Below are positions 1 through 8,078 of a DNA stretch of 9,763 nt, piece after piece (positions within the stretch are counted from its first letter, which is position 1; the number at the start of each line of letters is the position of its first letter). The DNA is taken from contig DLFZ01000021.1 in assembly GCA_002482435.1 (NCBI GenBank), positions 2,401-12,163 of the forward strand, in the 5' to 3' direction. The DNA is from Christensenella sp. UBA7707 (GTDB taxonomy: Bacteria > Bacillota > Clostridia > Christensenellales > CAG-138). Below the pieces are notes generated by a model, which saw nothing but the letters and a program-made list of their open reading frames with translations, made no database searches and was not told where the DNA came from. The position numbers and the translations under genes are program-made.

Positions 1-3000
1 ATGCCGCGCTCCAAAAGCGACGAAATTTCCGCCTGCACCGTTTCCGGCGTGTGCGGGCGAATGCTGATGTATTCCATCAAAAGGTGCGTGGCCGTGCCGC
101 GCTCGGCGGGGGTTGGTGTTTTTGCTGCAAAGAAGTCCGGCGTTTCACGAAGTACGGGCAAGCTCTGCAAAAGCCCCGTTACGCTGAGCTTCGAGGGGAG
201 CCTTGTGGCCTCCTCATACGGGTAGCGCCATGAAAATTGCGCATCAAACGCGAAAGTATCCGCCGTGGCGGCCTCCTTGAAAAACGCGCGGCATTCGCCC
301 TCGTCCACCGCGGCGAACGAATTTGCACCGCCTTCGGGGGAGGCGGCGGTTATGGTGCAGAAGGATGCCCCTTCAAGCGCTTTAAGACCCATGCTCTGGC
401 GGACGGCGTTGGCACAGGGGGTATCCATAAGCGCGCTGAGCGCCCAATCTAAAAAACGGCCTGCATTTGAAACGCTCAACGGCGTAAGCGGCACAAGCGC
501 CTTTTGCAGCGTTTCTTCGGTGCTTTTTACCGTTGCGAGCATAATGAGCGCGTCGCGCGCGCGGGTCATGCCCACATAGAGGAGGCGCATTTGCTCGGCG
601 GTATCGGCAAAGTGGCGGCTTTCGCGCACCCCGCGCCACAAAAGCGTTTTTGCGCAGGCACCATTGAGGATGGGGCGAAGGCCTATGCCGTAGGTGCCGT
701 CGAGAATGAGCCTGCTTTTTGTGTCGGTGCGGTTGAAACCGCTCGACATGCCAGCAAGGAACACTACGGGAAATTCAAGCCCTTTTGAGGCATGTATGCT
801 CATCACGCGCACAACATCCGCTCCCGCGGTTTGTGCTTCGCCAACGGTATCGGTGTTTTTGATTCTGTCCATAAAGGAAAGGAAGCCCGTAAGGCCGCGT
901 GCGCCGTTTGCCTCGTAGGCGCGCGCCATGGAAAAAAGCGCGTCGAGGTTTTTTTGGCGCGAAGGCCCGCCGGGGAGTGCGGTCACAAAGTCATAATAGC
1001 CCGTTTCCTCAAACAGCCTGCCCAAAAGCTCTTCGAGGCCGCGAAGCCCCGCGTCGTCGTGCCAGCGGCTGATCTTTTGAAGGAAGTCGGCCGCCTTTTT
1101 TGCAAGCGGCGTATCGTACGAAAGCGACTGTGTAAGCGCGTCGAAAAGAAGGCCGTTTTTAAATTGGGAGCGAAGCTCGATAAGCTCCTCCGTGGAAAAG
1201 CCGCCGATGGGGGAGCGCAAAACCGCCGCAAGCGGAATGTCCTGCCGGCGGTTGTCGAGCACCCTGAGAAGGTCCAAAAACACCTGCACCTCCACCGCGT
1301 CAAAGTAGCCGCCGCGAAGCTGTGCGTAGGCGGGTACACCCTGCGCGCTGAGCGTTTCGACCCAGGCTCCCGCCGCGCGCCTTGGCGCGCGGTGCAAAAC
1401 CGCGATGTCGCTGTATCTTAAGGGGCGCAAGGCACCGCTTTTTGCGTCCGGTACCCGCATGGTCTTCATGAGCGTGTGGATGCGGCGCGCGGCTACGCGC
1501 GCTTCCACCTCAGCATCCTCCATATCCGCCGTTTCAAGGCGCGTGCTTTCGCTTTCCGCGCCTTCTTCGCGCTCGCCGTCAGGCGCTTCGTCTTCGGCAT
1601 CAACCACAGGTTCCTCGTTGCTGCTCGCCCATGAAAAAACGCCTTGTGAACCGCGCTCGATGAGGCAAAGTTCCGCGCTTCCTTCCGCGCCGTCGCCGCG
1701 CCCGAAAACGAGCGCCGCGCGCTCGTCGTAGTCGATCTCTGCACCCTCGCGGCGCATCGCGCGGGAAAACACGGCGTTCACGGCGTCCACAACGTTTCTT
1801 GCACTTCTGAAGTTGGCGTTGAGGTCGATGCGCAAACCGCCCTCGTTTTTGCCATAGCGCGCGTATTTTTCAAGAAACAATCCGGGTTCCGCGAGGCGGA
1901 AGCGGTAAATGCTCTGCTTTACGTCGCCCACGAAAAACAAGTTGTCCGCGCGGCAGATTTTTTTGAGAATGCTCTCCTGTACGGTGTTGGAGTCCTGGTA
2001 TTCGTCCACAAAAATATAGCGGAATTTTTCGCGGTACTCCGCTGCTACTGCCTCGTTTTCAAAAAGCCTTAAGGTAAGGTGTTCAAGGTCGTTGTAGTCT
2101 ACAACGCGTGCGGCCGTCTTTTTTTGTGCCATGCGCTCGGAAAACGCTTGAAGAAAACCCTGAAGGGTCTCAAGGCGCTCCGCAACAAATGCCATGCGCG
2201 CGGCCTCTTTGTGCGGGTCTATCGAGCATTCCTCAAGCTGTGCTTTCCAAACATCTCTGCATTTGCCGCGCGCATCCTGCACGGGCTTTTTAACCTCATC
2301 GGGCGTACCCCTTGGCCATTGCATGGTGGGGAAGGCGGCGCGCGAAAGCGCGGCGCGGTAGGCAACGATGTCCTCACAGCGAAGCGCCTCGCGAAGCGAA
2401 ACAAGCTCCTCATCCATCTTTTGGGCCATGTTAGGGTAATCGCCGCAAATCAAGTCGCGTGCGCGGGCATAGGCCTCGAGCCGCTGCGCAAGCTTGCGCC
2501 TGCATTCGCGGGAAAACAGTACCGTATGCGGCAAGGAGAGAATGTCCTCCTCTTTTGTGCGGTAAAGGCTTACCGCTTGCTCCAGCCACAAAAACGGATC
2601 GGGCTTCGAATACATAAACTTATGGATCGACAAAAGCGCCTCGCGAAGCGCGCTATAAGGATGAAACATGTCGCACAGTTTTTTGAACTCGGTTTCGTTA
2701 TTTTCGAGGTATTCTTCAAACAGCTCGTCTAGCGCGTCCTCGCGCATGACCGCCACGTCCGCGTCGTCGGCAATACGAAACGCGGGGTCAATGCCCACCG
2801 TGTGGAAATGGCGGCGCAGCACCTGCGCGCAAAACGCGTGCATGGTGGAGATGTTCGCTTGCCCCACGGCGGTCGCGGCGCGGTAAAGGCGCTGCGCGTC
2901 CTTTTCAGTTGCCTCGGCAGCCGCGTCGAACAGGCGCTTGCCGATGCGCTTTTTCATTTCGCCCGCCGCGGCACGCGTAAAGGTAACCACCAAAAAGTCG

Positions 3001-3137
3001 CTTACGTCCGCACCTAGGGTGATGAGCCGCACGATGCGCTCGGTGAGCACCGCTGTTTTGCCGCTTCCCGCGGCAGCGGCAACAAGAAGGCTGCCGCTTT
3101 TTTCGATGGCTTCAGTTTGTTCCTTCGTCCACGCCAT
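1..3137 (-). CDS. addA: AddA, ATP-dependent helicase/nuclease subunit A (C-terminus cut by window edge)
   Basis: AddA is the UvrD/Rep-like (SF1A) motor and second nuclease of the AddAB complex, which unwinds and resects broken DNA ends until it meets Chi and then supports RecA loading. From ATG at 3137 the frame stays open for 1045 codons to the window edge. Visible motifs: an N-terminal WTKEQ Q-motif; Walker A AAAAGSGKT ending at residue 28; motif Ia TFTRAAAGEMKKRI; Walker B VDEYQD near residues 377-382; GDVKQSIYRFR at 404-414; HASKGLEF at 782-789; MTRARD at 857-862. ERGTATH, with His about 1018, opens the C-terminal nuclease domain. Known AddA proteins are about 1200-1250 residues, so roughly 180 residues holding the acidic nuclease motif lie outside. 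An acidic stretch at about 507-545 (18 of 39 residues Asp/Glu) resembles the linker usual in this family. The start overlaps addB by 26 bases and has GGGAGG eight bases upstream. Identity is very secure. Confidence 0.96.
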   Translation of the reverse strand, partial: MAWTKEQTEAIEKSGSLLVAAAAGSGKTAVLTERIVRLITLGADVSDFLVVTFTRAAAGEMKKRIGKRLFDAAAEATEKDAQRLYRAATAVGQANISTMHAFCAQVLRRHFHTVGIDPAFRIADDADVAVMREDALDELFEEYLENNETEFKKLCDMFHPYSALREALLSIHKFMYSKPDPFLWLEQAVSLYRTKEEDILSLPHTVLFSRECRRKLAQRLEAYARARDLICGDYPNMAQKMDEELVSLREALRCEDIVAYRAALSRAAFPTMQWPRGTPDEVKKPVQDARGKCRDVWKAQLEECSIDPHKEAARMAFVAERLETLQGFLQAFSERMAQKKTAARVVDYNDLEHLTLRLFENEAVAAEYREKFRYIFVDEYQDSNTVQESILKKICRADNLFFVGDVKQSIYRFRLAEPGLFLEKYARYGKNEGGLRIDLNANFRSARNVVDAVNAVFSRAMRREGAEIDYDERAALVFGRGDGAEGSAELCLIERGSQGVFSWASSNEEPVVDAEDEAPDGEREEGAESESTRLETADMEDAEVEARVAARRIHTLMKTMRVPDAKSGALRPLRYSDIAVLHRAPRRAAGAWVETLSAQGVPAYAQLRGGYFDAVEVQVFLDLLRVLDNRRQDIPLAAVLRSPIGGFSTEELIELRSQFKNGLLFDALTQSLSYDTPLAKKAADFLQKISRWHDDAGLRGLEELLGRLFEETGYYDFVTALPGGPSRQKNLDALFSMARAYEANGARGLTGFLSFMDRIKNTDTVGEAQTAGADVVRVMSIHASKGLEFPVVFLAGMSSGFNRTDTKSRLILDGTYGIGLRPILNGACAKTLLWRGVRESRHFADTAEQMRLLYVGMTRARDALIMLATVKSTEETLQKALVPLTPLSVSNAGRFLDWALSALMDTPCANAVRQSMGLKALEGASFCTITAASPEGGANSFAAVDEGECRAFFKEAATADTFAFDAQFSWRYPYEEATRLPSKLSVTGLLQSLPVLRETPDFFAAKTPTPAERGTATHLLMEYISIRPHTPETVQAEISSLLERG

Positions 3138-6100
3138 CCACGCCGCCTCCCGTCTTTTCCATAAAATCCTCGCACTTCATGGTTCTAAGGTTGCGGTAAA
3201 CGCAGCCTTGCAGCTTCAAATCAAAGCCGCATACGCTTTTGTAGTCGCAATAGGCGCAGGCGGGGCTTGCCCCGCTGCCTTTCAAGCGGTAGGGCGATAC
3301 CTCGGCGTGCCCGTCGAGAATCGATTGAAGCGTTTGCTTCGCTTTTTCGCCTGCGTAGGTTACGACCGCGCCGATGACCGCATCGTCCACCACATACGGG
3401 CTTCGCTTTACAGAAACAACCGCGTCATTTCCGTCGCCGCCGTTGGTGGCGGCGATCACCTGCGGGTCTTTGAGGGTGAGGCCCTTCAAGCGAAACTCAG
3501 AAAAGAGCTTCCGTTCAAAGTCGTCTACATCCTTTGCTTCATCGCGAAGCACAGGTTCTTTCATTTGCAAATAGTAAAACCCTGCGGCGCGCGCGGCGCG
3601 GTTTGCAAAAAGCACGGCGCGCGCGTAAAGCGGAAGCTGGAGCTTTAAGCCGTGGTAAAGGCCCGAAAAGTCAAACCGTTTGTCGCCGCTTTTATAATCG
3701 ACGATGCGATAATAGGTAGCACCGTCCGCCTCATAAGAATCGAGCCTGTCGATTTTTCCCGTGATGCGAAATTTCGTGTCATCGTCAAGCTCCACGAGGA
3801 TGGCGGGCATGGAAGCACCCTTCGTTCCGAAGGAAAGCTCCGTGCCCTCTACGCGAAAGCCGCCGAGTGCAAGCTGGCGCGTGGCAGCCCATGCCGTGGC
3901 CTTTGCCGCGCGAATCAGCTCGCTGCAGCGGAGCATGCCGCGGCGCGTGTCCAAAAAAACGCCGTTGTTGTGTGAGCTGATGAGCGGCGGCAAAAGTTCG
4001 TCGAGGAGCGCTTCGCATTGTTCTTTGGTAATTTCTGAGGGGTTTTCATAGCGCGTGGTCAGCGCGTCCACATAAAGGGAGAGCGCCTCGTGCAAAAACG
4101 TGCCTTCCTCAAGGCTTCGTTCCTTGTATTCCTTGCGCGGCAGAATGCGAAGCCCGTATTTGGCGAAATGCCGGAACGGGCAGGCGTTGAACTCCTCAAA
4201 GCGCGTGGCGCTTCCGGCGGCATCCGCACCGTAGAGCGCCAACGCGAGCTGCCTGCCGAAAAGCTCCGGCGAGGTGTTGAAAAAAAGCGCTTGCTCCACG
4301 CCCGAAAGGCGCGGAGAAAAAGCGTCGCTTTTTGTAAACCACGCATAAAGCGGGGGTAGCTCCTTTTCGGGTGTCCCCGTATCGGCAAAGCGGCGGAGCA
4401 TGTGTGTAAGGGGAAGAAACGCGCCCTCGGGCAGCACCGGCGTGAACGGCGCGTTTACGTCGGTTTGCTCGACGAGTGTGGGGAAAAGCGCCTTCATTCG
4501 GTCGATGAGCGCGCACGCGGGCGCGGGGGAGGCATCCACCGTCATGGGGTAGGAAAGGGAAAGAAGTTCCGTGGGCTTGGATACGGCACTATAAACGTCC
4601 GCCAGTGCGATGGCGCCCTTGTCGGCACTCGAATCCCAAGGGGTAACGCCGAGCTCACTTAGCTTTTCAAGCTCGCGGTCGTCGATGATCTGCTCGTCGG
4701 GAACGCTAAGCGGGAATGCGCCCTCGTTTGCGCCGATTACAAAAAGCGCGCGAACGCTTCTTGCACGGGTGCGTCCCACGCTGCCGAAAAGCACCTGGTC
4801 GGCCGTTGCGGGAATGGCGCCTACCGTGCACGCGTCAAAGCCTTCGCTCAAAATGGCGGCAAACCGCGCGTTTGAAAGCTTTGTGTCGCCCATTACAGCA
4901 TGAAGCTGGCTCAAAAGCTCCATGATGTGGTTGTAGACCTGCGCGTTTTCAGCCGCAAGCTCGAGCCTGCCTTGGCGGCGAAGCTCCTCAACGAGCGCGT
5001 TTTGGCGTTCGAACACCGAAAGCTCCTCAAGATACTTTGCGACTGCCTCGGTTTTTCCCGCCGCAGTTTTTGCCTCACGCAGGCGTTCGCGCAAGTGGAG
5101 AAGCGGTGTAACGAGCGCGGCGCGCGCGTCTTCCGCTTCAGGAGGTACCTCGCCCTTTTTGAACGGCTCCAGAAACGCCCTGCCGCGTATGCCGTAGGCG
5201 ATGCAATAGTTTTCAAAAATCTCTGCCTCGTCTATGGAAACGCCGCAAAGGCCGGTTTTACAAAGCTCCGCCATATCCGAAGCGCCATAGTCAAGCGTCA
5301 CCGCGCGAAGCGCATACAAAAGAAGCCTTGGCGCGGGGTAACCAGAAAGCGGGTGCTTCGCATCGGTAAAAAACGGGATGTCGCGAGCGTGGAACACGCG
5401 GCTTACAATGGGGAAATACGCACCCATATCGGTTGCCACAACGGCCATGTCGCGGTAGCGGATGCCGCGCATGGCGGCAAGAGAGATTCTATCGGCAAGC
5501 GCGTGCACCTCGGCGAAACGGTCGCTCGCCGCGAACAGGCTAAGGCCATCCGGCTCACCCTCAAAAGGTGTGAACGGGTAGGAAAAGCCCTCCTTTTCAA
5601 GGTGGCGAAGCGCGCCAAAAGCGGCACGGCCGCCATCCTGCGCGTCCTTTTCCGGAAGGTTCACGGCCAACGGCGTAAGGGAAAGCGCTTTGGCTTCTTC
5701 ATAGAGGCGAAGGTACGCCCTGCGCTCGGTCACAAATACCGCGCTGTCGCGGCAGCGGGGTGAAAAGTCCACCCGGAAGGAAACGGAAACGCTTTTCGCG
5801 TGCTCCATGAGCGCCGCGATGATGCGGTAGATCTGTTCGGTAAGAAGGTCAAACCCGTCGATGAACACATGGCGCTCGGCAACAAAGGACTCCGGGAGAA
5901 GCCTTAAGAGTGCGCAAAAAGCGTCTTCCTCGTCGATGTAGCGGTTCAAAAGGTAGTTTTGCGTGTGCTCATAAAGAAGGGAAAGCTCTTCAAGCTTGCT
6001 TTTTAAAAGGGCCCCATCGGGAAGCTTTTGGGCGGCTTGTGTAAGCGTTTCCGGCGCGATCTCAAAGCGCTTGAACATGGAAAAAAGCCCGCCGCAGGTT

Positions 6101-6453
6101 TCCGCAAACCCGGGGTGTGCCGCGACGCCCGAAAACGCCGCAAGGCTTGCCGAGCATTCCTCCACCGACTTTCGCACCACCATGCGCATCCCCTCAGGCG
6201 AAATGAAAACGTTTTTTTCGCCGCTTTTTTTGAGCACCCGCCGCGCAAGCGTGGTAAACGAAAAAACCGAAACGTTGTAGAGTCCGCCGGAAAATGCCTC
6301 CGTCAGCTCGCGTTCGGTTTCAAAGGTAAACTGTTCCGGCACAAGCACGAGCACGCGCTCGCCCTGCTCCAAAAGCGCGCACATCTTTTCGCGCAAATAT
6401 CGGCTTTTGCCCGCGCCCGCGCGCCCTGTCACAAAGGTGACGCGTTGCTCCAT
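3112..6453 (-). CDS. addB: AddB, ATP-dependent helicase/nuclease subunit B (iron-sulfur type)
   Basis: AddB partners AddA; in Bacillus its helicase is inactive but it carries the Chi-reading fold and the nuclease that cuts the 5'-ended strand. From the ATG the protein has 1113 residues (B. subtilis 1166). Seen: Walker A GRAGAGKS at 10-17; RecB-type nuclease residues His788, Asp902 in GKIDRLD, Asp919 and Lys921 in DYKSG, and Gln939 in QLPLYA. Four cysteines match the Fe-S cluster: Cys758 in FNACPF and Cys1066, Cys1069, Cys1075 in the C-terminal CAYCDYKSVC. The spacing x2 and x5 for the last three agrees with known AddB, so cluster and nuclease look intact. Start choice: an in-frame TTG sits immediately upstream (6456), but the ATG lies eight bases after GGGAG and forms TGATG with the thpR stop, typical of translational coupling, so ATG is preferred. 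It overlaps addA downstream. No frameshift is seen. Confidence 0.96.
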   Translation of the reverse strand: MEQRVTFVTGRAGAGKSRYLREKMCALLEQGERVLVLVPEQFTFETERELTEAFSGGLYNVSVFSFTTLARRVLKKSGEKNVFISPEGMRMVVRKSVEECSASLAAFSGVAAHPGFAETCGGLFSMFKRFEIAPETLTQAAQKLPDGALLKSKLEELSLLYEHTQNYLLNRYIDEEDAFCALLRLLPESFVAERHVFIDGFDLLTEQIYRIIAALMEHAKSVSVSFRVDFSPRCRDSAVFVTERRAYLRLYEEAKALSLTPLAVNLPEKDAQDGGRAAFGALRHLEKEGFSYPFTPFEGEPDGLSLFAASDRFAEVHALADRISLAAMRGIRYRDMAVVATDMGAYFPIVSRVFHARDIPFFTDAKHPLSGYPAPRLLLYALRAVTLDYGASDMAELCKTGLCGVSIDEAEIFENYCIAYGIRGRAFLEPFKKGEVPPEAEDARAALVTPLLHLRERLREAKTAAGKTEAVAKYLEELSVFERQNALVEELRRQGRLELAAENAQVYNHIMELLSQLHAVMGDTKLSNARFAAILSEGFDACTVGAIPATADQVLFGSVGRTRARSVRALFVIGANEGAFPLSVPDEQIIDDRELEKLSELGVTPWDSSADKGAIALADVYSAVSKPTELLSLSYPMTVDASPAPACALIDRMKALFPTLVEQTDVNAPFTPVLPEGAFLPLTHMLRRFADTGTPEKELPPLYAWFTKSDAFSPRLSGVEQALFFNTSPELFGRQLALALYGADAAGSATRFEEFNACPFRHFAKYGLRILPRKEYKERSLEEGTFLHEALSLYVDALTTRYENPSEITKEQCEALLDELLPPLISSHNNGVFLDTRRGMLRCSELIRAAKATAWAATRQLALGGFRVEGTELSFGTKGASMPAILVELDDDTKFRITGKIDRLDSYEADGATYYRIVDYKSGDKRFDFSGLYHGLKLQLPLYARAVLFANRAARAAGFYYLQMKEPVLRDEAKDVDDFERKLFSEFRLKGLTLKDPQVIAATNGGDGNDAVVSVKRSPYVVDDAVIGAVVTYAGEKAKQTLQSILDGHAEVSPYRLKGSGASPACAYCDYKSVCGFDLKLQGCVYRNLRTMKCEDFMEKTGGGVDGVDEGTN

Positions 6454-6986
6454 CAAAACTTCTCCCTATGTAAAACCGAGTAGATCATTCCGCTTTCGCG
6501 CCGCACGCTTTCAAAAAGTACCATGCCGGAAACGGAAACCGATGCGTTTGGGGAAAGCGATTGAAGCTTTTCCTCCGTGCCTTCGGGGTATTTGACCGCC
6601 CGCCCGAGCGTGATGTGGGGCGTAAAGCGCTTGCGTTCACAGGAAAAGCCGCCGTCGAGAAGTGCGCTTATGAGGGATTCGTGAAGCACCGAAAGCTCGT
6701 TGAGGTCGCCCGCGACGTTGATGAAGGCAACATGCCCATCCGCACGCGGAAAGCAGCCGTATTTTGCGAGGTGCAGTGTAAACGGGCGGATGCCGCGGGC
6801 GGCGCTCTTCATGGCGTTTGCAATGCCGTACACATCGCTTTGCTCGCCCAAAAAGTTGAGCGTGATGTGGAAATTGTCCTCCGGCACGAAACGACCCGTC
6901 GCGCCGAGCGCCTTGAGCTCGCTTTCCATCCGGAAAAGCTCCGCCTTGAACGATTTGGGGAGTTCAAGCCCGATGAAAAGCCTCAT
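6453..6986 (-). CDS. thpR: RNA 2',3'-cyclic phosphodiesterase (ThpR/LigT, 2H phosphoesterase)
   Basis: This 177-residue protein belongs to the 2H phosphoesterase family, historically called 2'-5' RNA ligase. Family members hydrolyse 2',3'-cyclic phosphate RNA ends to 2'-phosphates in the cytoplasm and can reversibly join tRNA halves in vitro; the physiological role is unclear. Both signature catalytic motifs are present: HITL at 40-43 (FHITLNFLGE) and HITL at 124-127 (FTPHITLG). The N-terminus MRLFIGLELP is the usual first strand, and length is typical. AGGAGG lies seven bases before the ATG. The ATG overlaps the aldolase stop as ATGA (4 bases), and the TGA stop overlaps the addB start by one base, so it is translated as part of the aldolase-thpR-addB-addA unit. 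Family call is secure; substrate is not shown by the sequence. Confidence 0.93.
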   Translation of the reverse strand: MRLFIGLELPKSFKAELFRMESELKALGATGRFVPEDNFHITLNFLGEQSDVYGIANAMKSAARGIRPFTLHLAKYGCFPRADGHVAFINVAGDLNELSVLHESLISALLDGGFSCERKRFTPHITLGRAVKYPEGTEEKLQSLSPNASVSVSGMVLFESVRRESGMIYSVLHREKF

Positions 6987-7648
6987 TTCGCGCCCTCCTT
7001 CGCACTGCGGTAAAGCTCGGCGTAGAGCTTTGCACGGCTTAGGATGCGTGCCTTGTCGCCTTCCTCTACAGCGGTCTTTTCAAAAATACCCGTGCTTACG
7101 CCAAAGCCTTGTGCACCCGCGCGGTAAAAGGCGACGAGGTTTTCCGACGTAATGTTGCCGACCGCCGCAATGGGAATGTGCTTAAACGGAGCCTTTACGG
7201 CGCGGAAATATTCCGCTCCGAAAATGCCCGCGGGGAAAAGCTTTACAAGGTCCGCGCCGCTCGCGTGCGCAAGGGCAATCTCGCTTGGCGTAAGCGCACC
7301 GGGTATGCTGATAAGCCCAGCCTTTTTCGTGGCTGTGATAACGGAAGTGTCGCAGTTGGGCGAAACGATGTAGGAAACGCCTGCATCGACTGCGCGGTAA
7401 AGCTGCTCGCTGGTCAAAACCGTTCCCGCGCCGAAGATGAGTTGATCGGAATACCGCGCGACAAGCGCCTTCAAAGCGCGTTCGGTGGGCTTCGGGTCAC
7501 CGGAAGGGTCGAAGGTTAGCTCCATCAAGCGGAGCCCCGCTTCGATGAGCACGTCGGCGCACAAAAACAGTTTGTCGTCCGGAATGGCACGGCAAATGGA
7601 AATGATTCCTGTATCGGAAACGGCGGAAAGAAAAGAATCCCTTAACAT
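6983..7648 (-). CDS. eda: Eda-like KDPG/KHG aldolase (2-dehydro-3-deoxyphosphogluconate / 4-hydroxy-2-oxoglutarate aldolase)
   Basis: A 221-residue class I aldolase of the Eda family, whose members cleave 2-keto-3-deoxy-6-phosphogluconate or 4-hydroxy-2-oxoglutarate to pyruvate plus an aldehyde through a lysine Schiff base. Seen: Glu43 in MELTF; GAGTVL at 73-78; SPN at 96-98, matching the family SPG/SPH turn; TPSE at 120-123; and the Schiff-base Lys136 in VKLFPA. Oddity: where Entner-Doudoroff enzymes carry the phosphate-binding TGG and later GGS/VGS, this protein has VGN (163-165) and GVSTG, so the natural substrate may not be KDPG. No edd or kdgK gene is in the window. The ATG is preceded by AAGGAG at five bases. 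It is the first gene of the operon with thpR, addB and addA, and its stop overlaps the thpR start by 4 bases. Family is firm; gene symbol and substrate are less so. Confidence 0.85.
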   Translation of the reverse strand: MLRDSFLSAVSDTGIISICRAIPDDKLFLCADVLIEAGLRLMELTFDPSGDPKPTERALKALVARYSDQLIFGAGTVLTSEQLYRAVDAGVSYIVSPNCDTSVITATKKAGLISIPGALTPSEIALAHASGADLVKLFPAGIFGAEYFRAVKAPFKHIPIAAVGNITSENLVAFYRAGAQGFGVSTGIFEKTAVEEGDKARILSRAKLYAELYRSAKEGAK

Positions 7649-7701
7649 GGCTGCTCCTTAAAAAAAGCTTGCGGCGCTAAAACGCGAAGAAAAGGACTGA
7701 T

Positions 7702-7720
7702 GAGGGGAGTTGAATCCCTC
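7702..7720. other. Short GAGGG/CCCTC hairpin in the aldolase leader
   Basis: GAGGG at 7702-7706 pairs with CCCTC at 7716-7720 around a nine-base loop. On the plus strand it is followed by TGCATTTTTC, so it could be a weak plus-strand terminator. On the minus strand it lies in the presumed aldolase leader, about 54 bases before the start codon, and reads like a tRNA T-arm (TTCAACT loop). No other tRNA arms are present. Role unknown. Confidence 0.35.
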
Positions 7721-7762
7721 TGCATTTTTCTATGAAAAAAAGCATGGCATCGCCTTACGATC

Positions 7763-8020
7763 CTTAAGAACGACACGCCAATCCCAACACGGACACAAAA
7801 GCGTATGGCGCGCCATAGCTTTGTTGAAACCGCTCATCGTAGGCACTGCTACGCCTTCGCCGCGCTCTGCCACGCCATACACTTTTGTGGCTCTCCTGAC
7901 CCAAACGGCATAGGTTGAGGCGGTTTCAAGGCGAAGGAGGGCGGCATAGCCGGTGCTATTCCAACCGACGACAACGCAGAAAGCGGCCAAGGTATGCCGT
8001 TTGGGCGTGCTATGCTTAAG
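7763..8020. repeat. Mosaic block of imperfect inverted repeats (about 258 bases), possible MITE-like or structured-RNA element
   Basis: The outer ends mirror each other: CTTAAG, five bases, CACGCC (7763-7779) against GGCGTG, five bases, CTTAAG (8004-8020). Inside are several more inverted pairs: CACAAAAGCGTATGGCG (7794-7810) against its complement at 7873-7889 with one mismatch; TTGAAACCGC (7824-7833) against 7920-7929; CCTTCGCC (7854-7861) against 7930-7937; CCCAAACGGCATA (7900-7912) against 7993-8005. There are also local hairpins: the perfect palindrome TATGGCGCGCCATA (7804-7817), CGTAG/CTACG (7838-7853) and ATAGC/GCTAT (7946-7959). CGGCATAG occurs twice directly (7906, 7942). Some pairs cross, so not all can form in one fold. 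No transposase or target-site duplication is evident. It could be a dispersed non-autonomous element or a structured leader; the sequence alone does not decide. Confidence 0.55.
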
Positions 8021-8023
8021 CTT

Positions 8024-8052
8024 ATTGTACCATGGCGCGCAAAAAAGAACAA
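8024..8052 (-). promoter_or_regulatory. Candidate sigma-70-type promoter for the aldolase-thpR-addBA operon
   Basis: On the minus strand, TTGTTC (8052-8047) and TACAAT (8029-8024) are separated by 17 bases. The -10 box matches consensus at five of six positions, the -35 at only three. It sits between the upstream lipoprotein terminator and the aldolase gene, just outside the inverted-repeat block, which is the expected place for the operon promoter. Inferred from sequence only. Confidence 0.4.
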
Positions 8053-8078
8053 ACGGGGGAAGTGGGAGGACAAGACGC

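Larger units (their letters stand above)
7649..8078. other. Gene-free gap between lipoprotein terminator and aldolase operon
   Basis: No credible gene is seen here. Open frames of up to 116 codons on the minus strand and 67 on the plus strand exist, but they lack a ribosome binding site, match no family I know, and run through inverted repeats. The gap contains the aldolase ribosome binding site (AAGGAG, five bases from the ATG), a small hairpin at 7702-7720, the inverted-repeat block 7763-8020 and a candidate promoter at 8024-8052. If that promoter is used, the aldolase mRNA has a leader of about 370 bases. Confidence 0.7.

Noticed and set aside
1373..1392. Nine-bp GC-rich inverted repeat with a two-base centre
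   Set aside because: It lies inside addA, encodes an ordinary Arg/Ala-rich stretch, and has no T tract; high GC content and repeated GCG codons explain it.
792..1421. Plus-strand open frame of 209 codons, and similar long plus-strand frames at 2079-2732, 2938-3648 and 4900-5763
   Set aside because: They are antisense to addA/addB, which carry full helicase and nuclease motifs; GC-rich coding DNA readily leaves the opposite strand open.
1..6450. Frequent GCTTCGC word on the coding strand, considered as a Chi-like or uptake signal
   Set aside because: It mostly coincides with common codon pairs such as Leu-Arg and occurs on both strands; without genome-wide counts over-representation cannot be claimed.
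7694..7724. tRNA gene
   Set aside because: Only a T-arm-like hairpin is present; no acceptor stem, D-arm or anticodon arm can be placed around it and the last stem pair is a mismatch.
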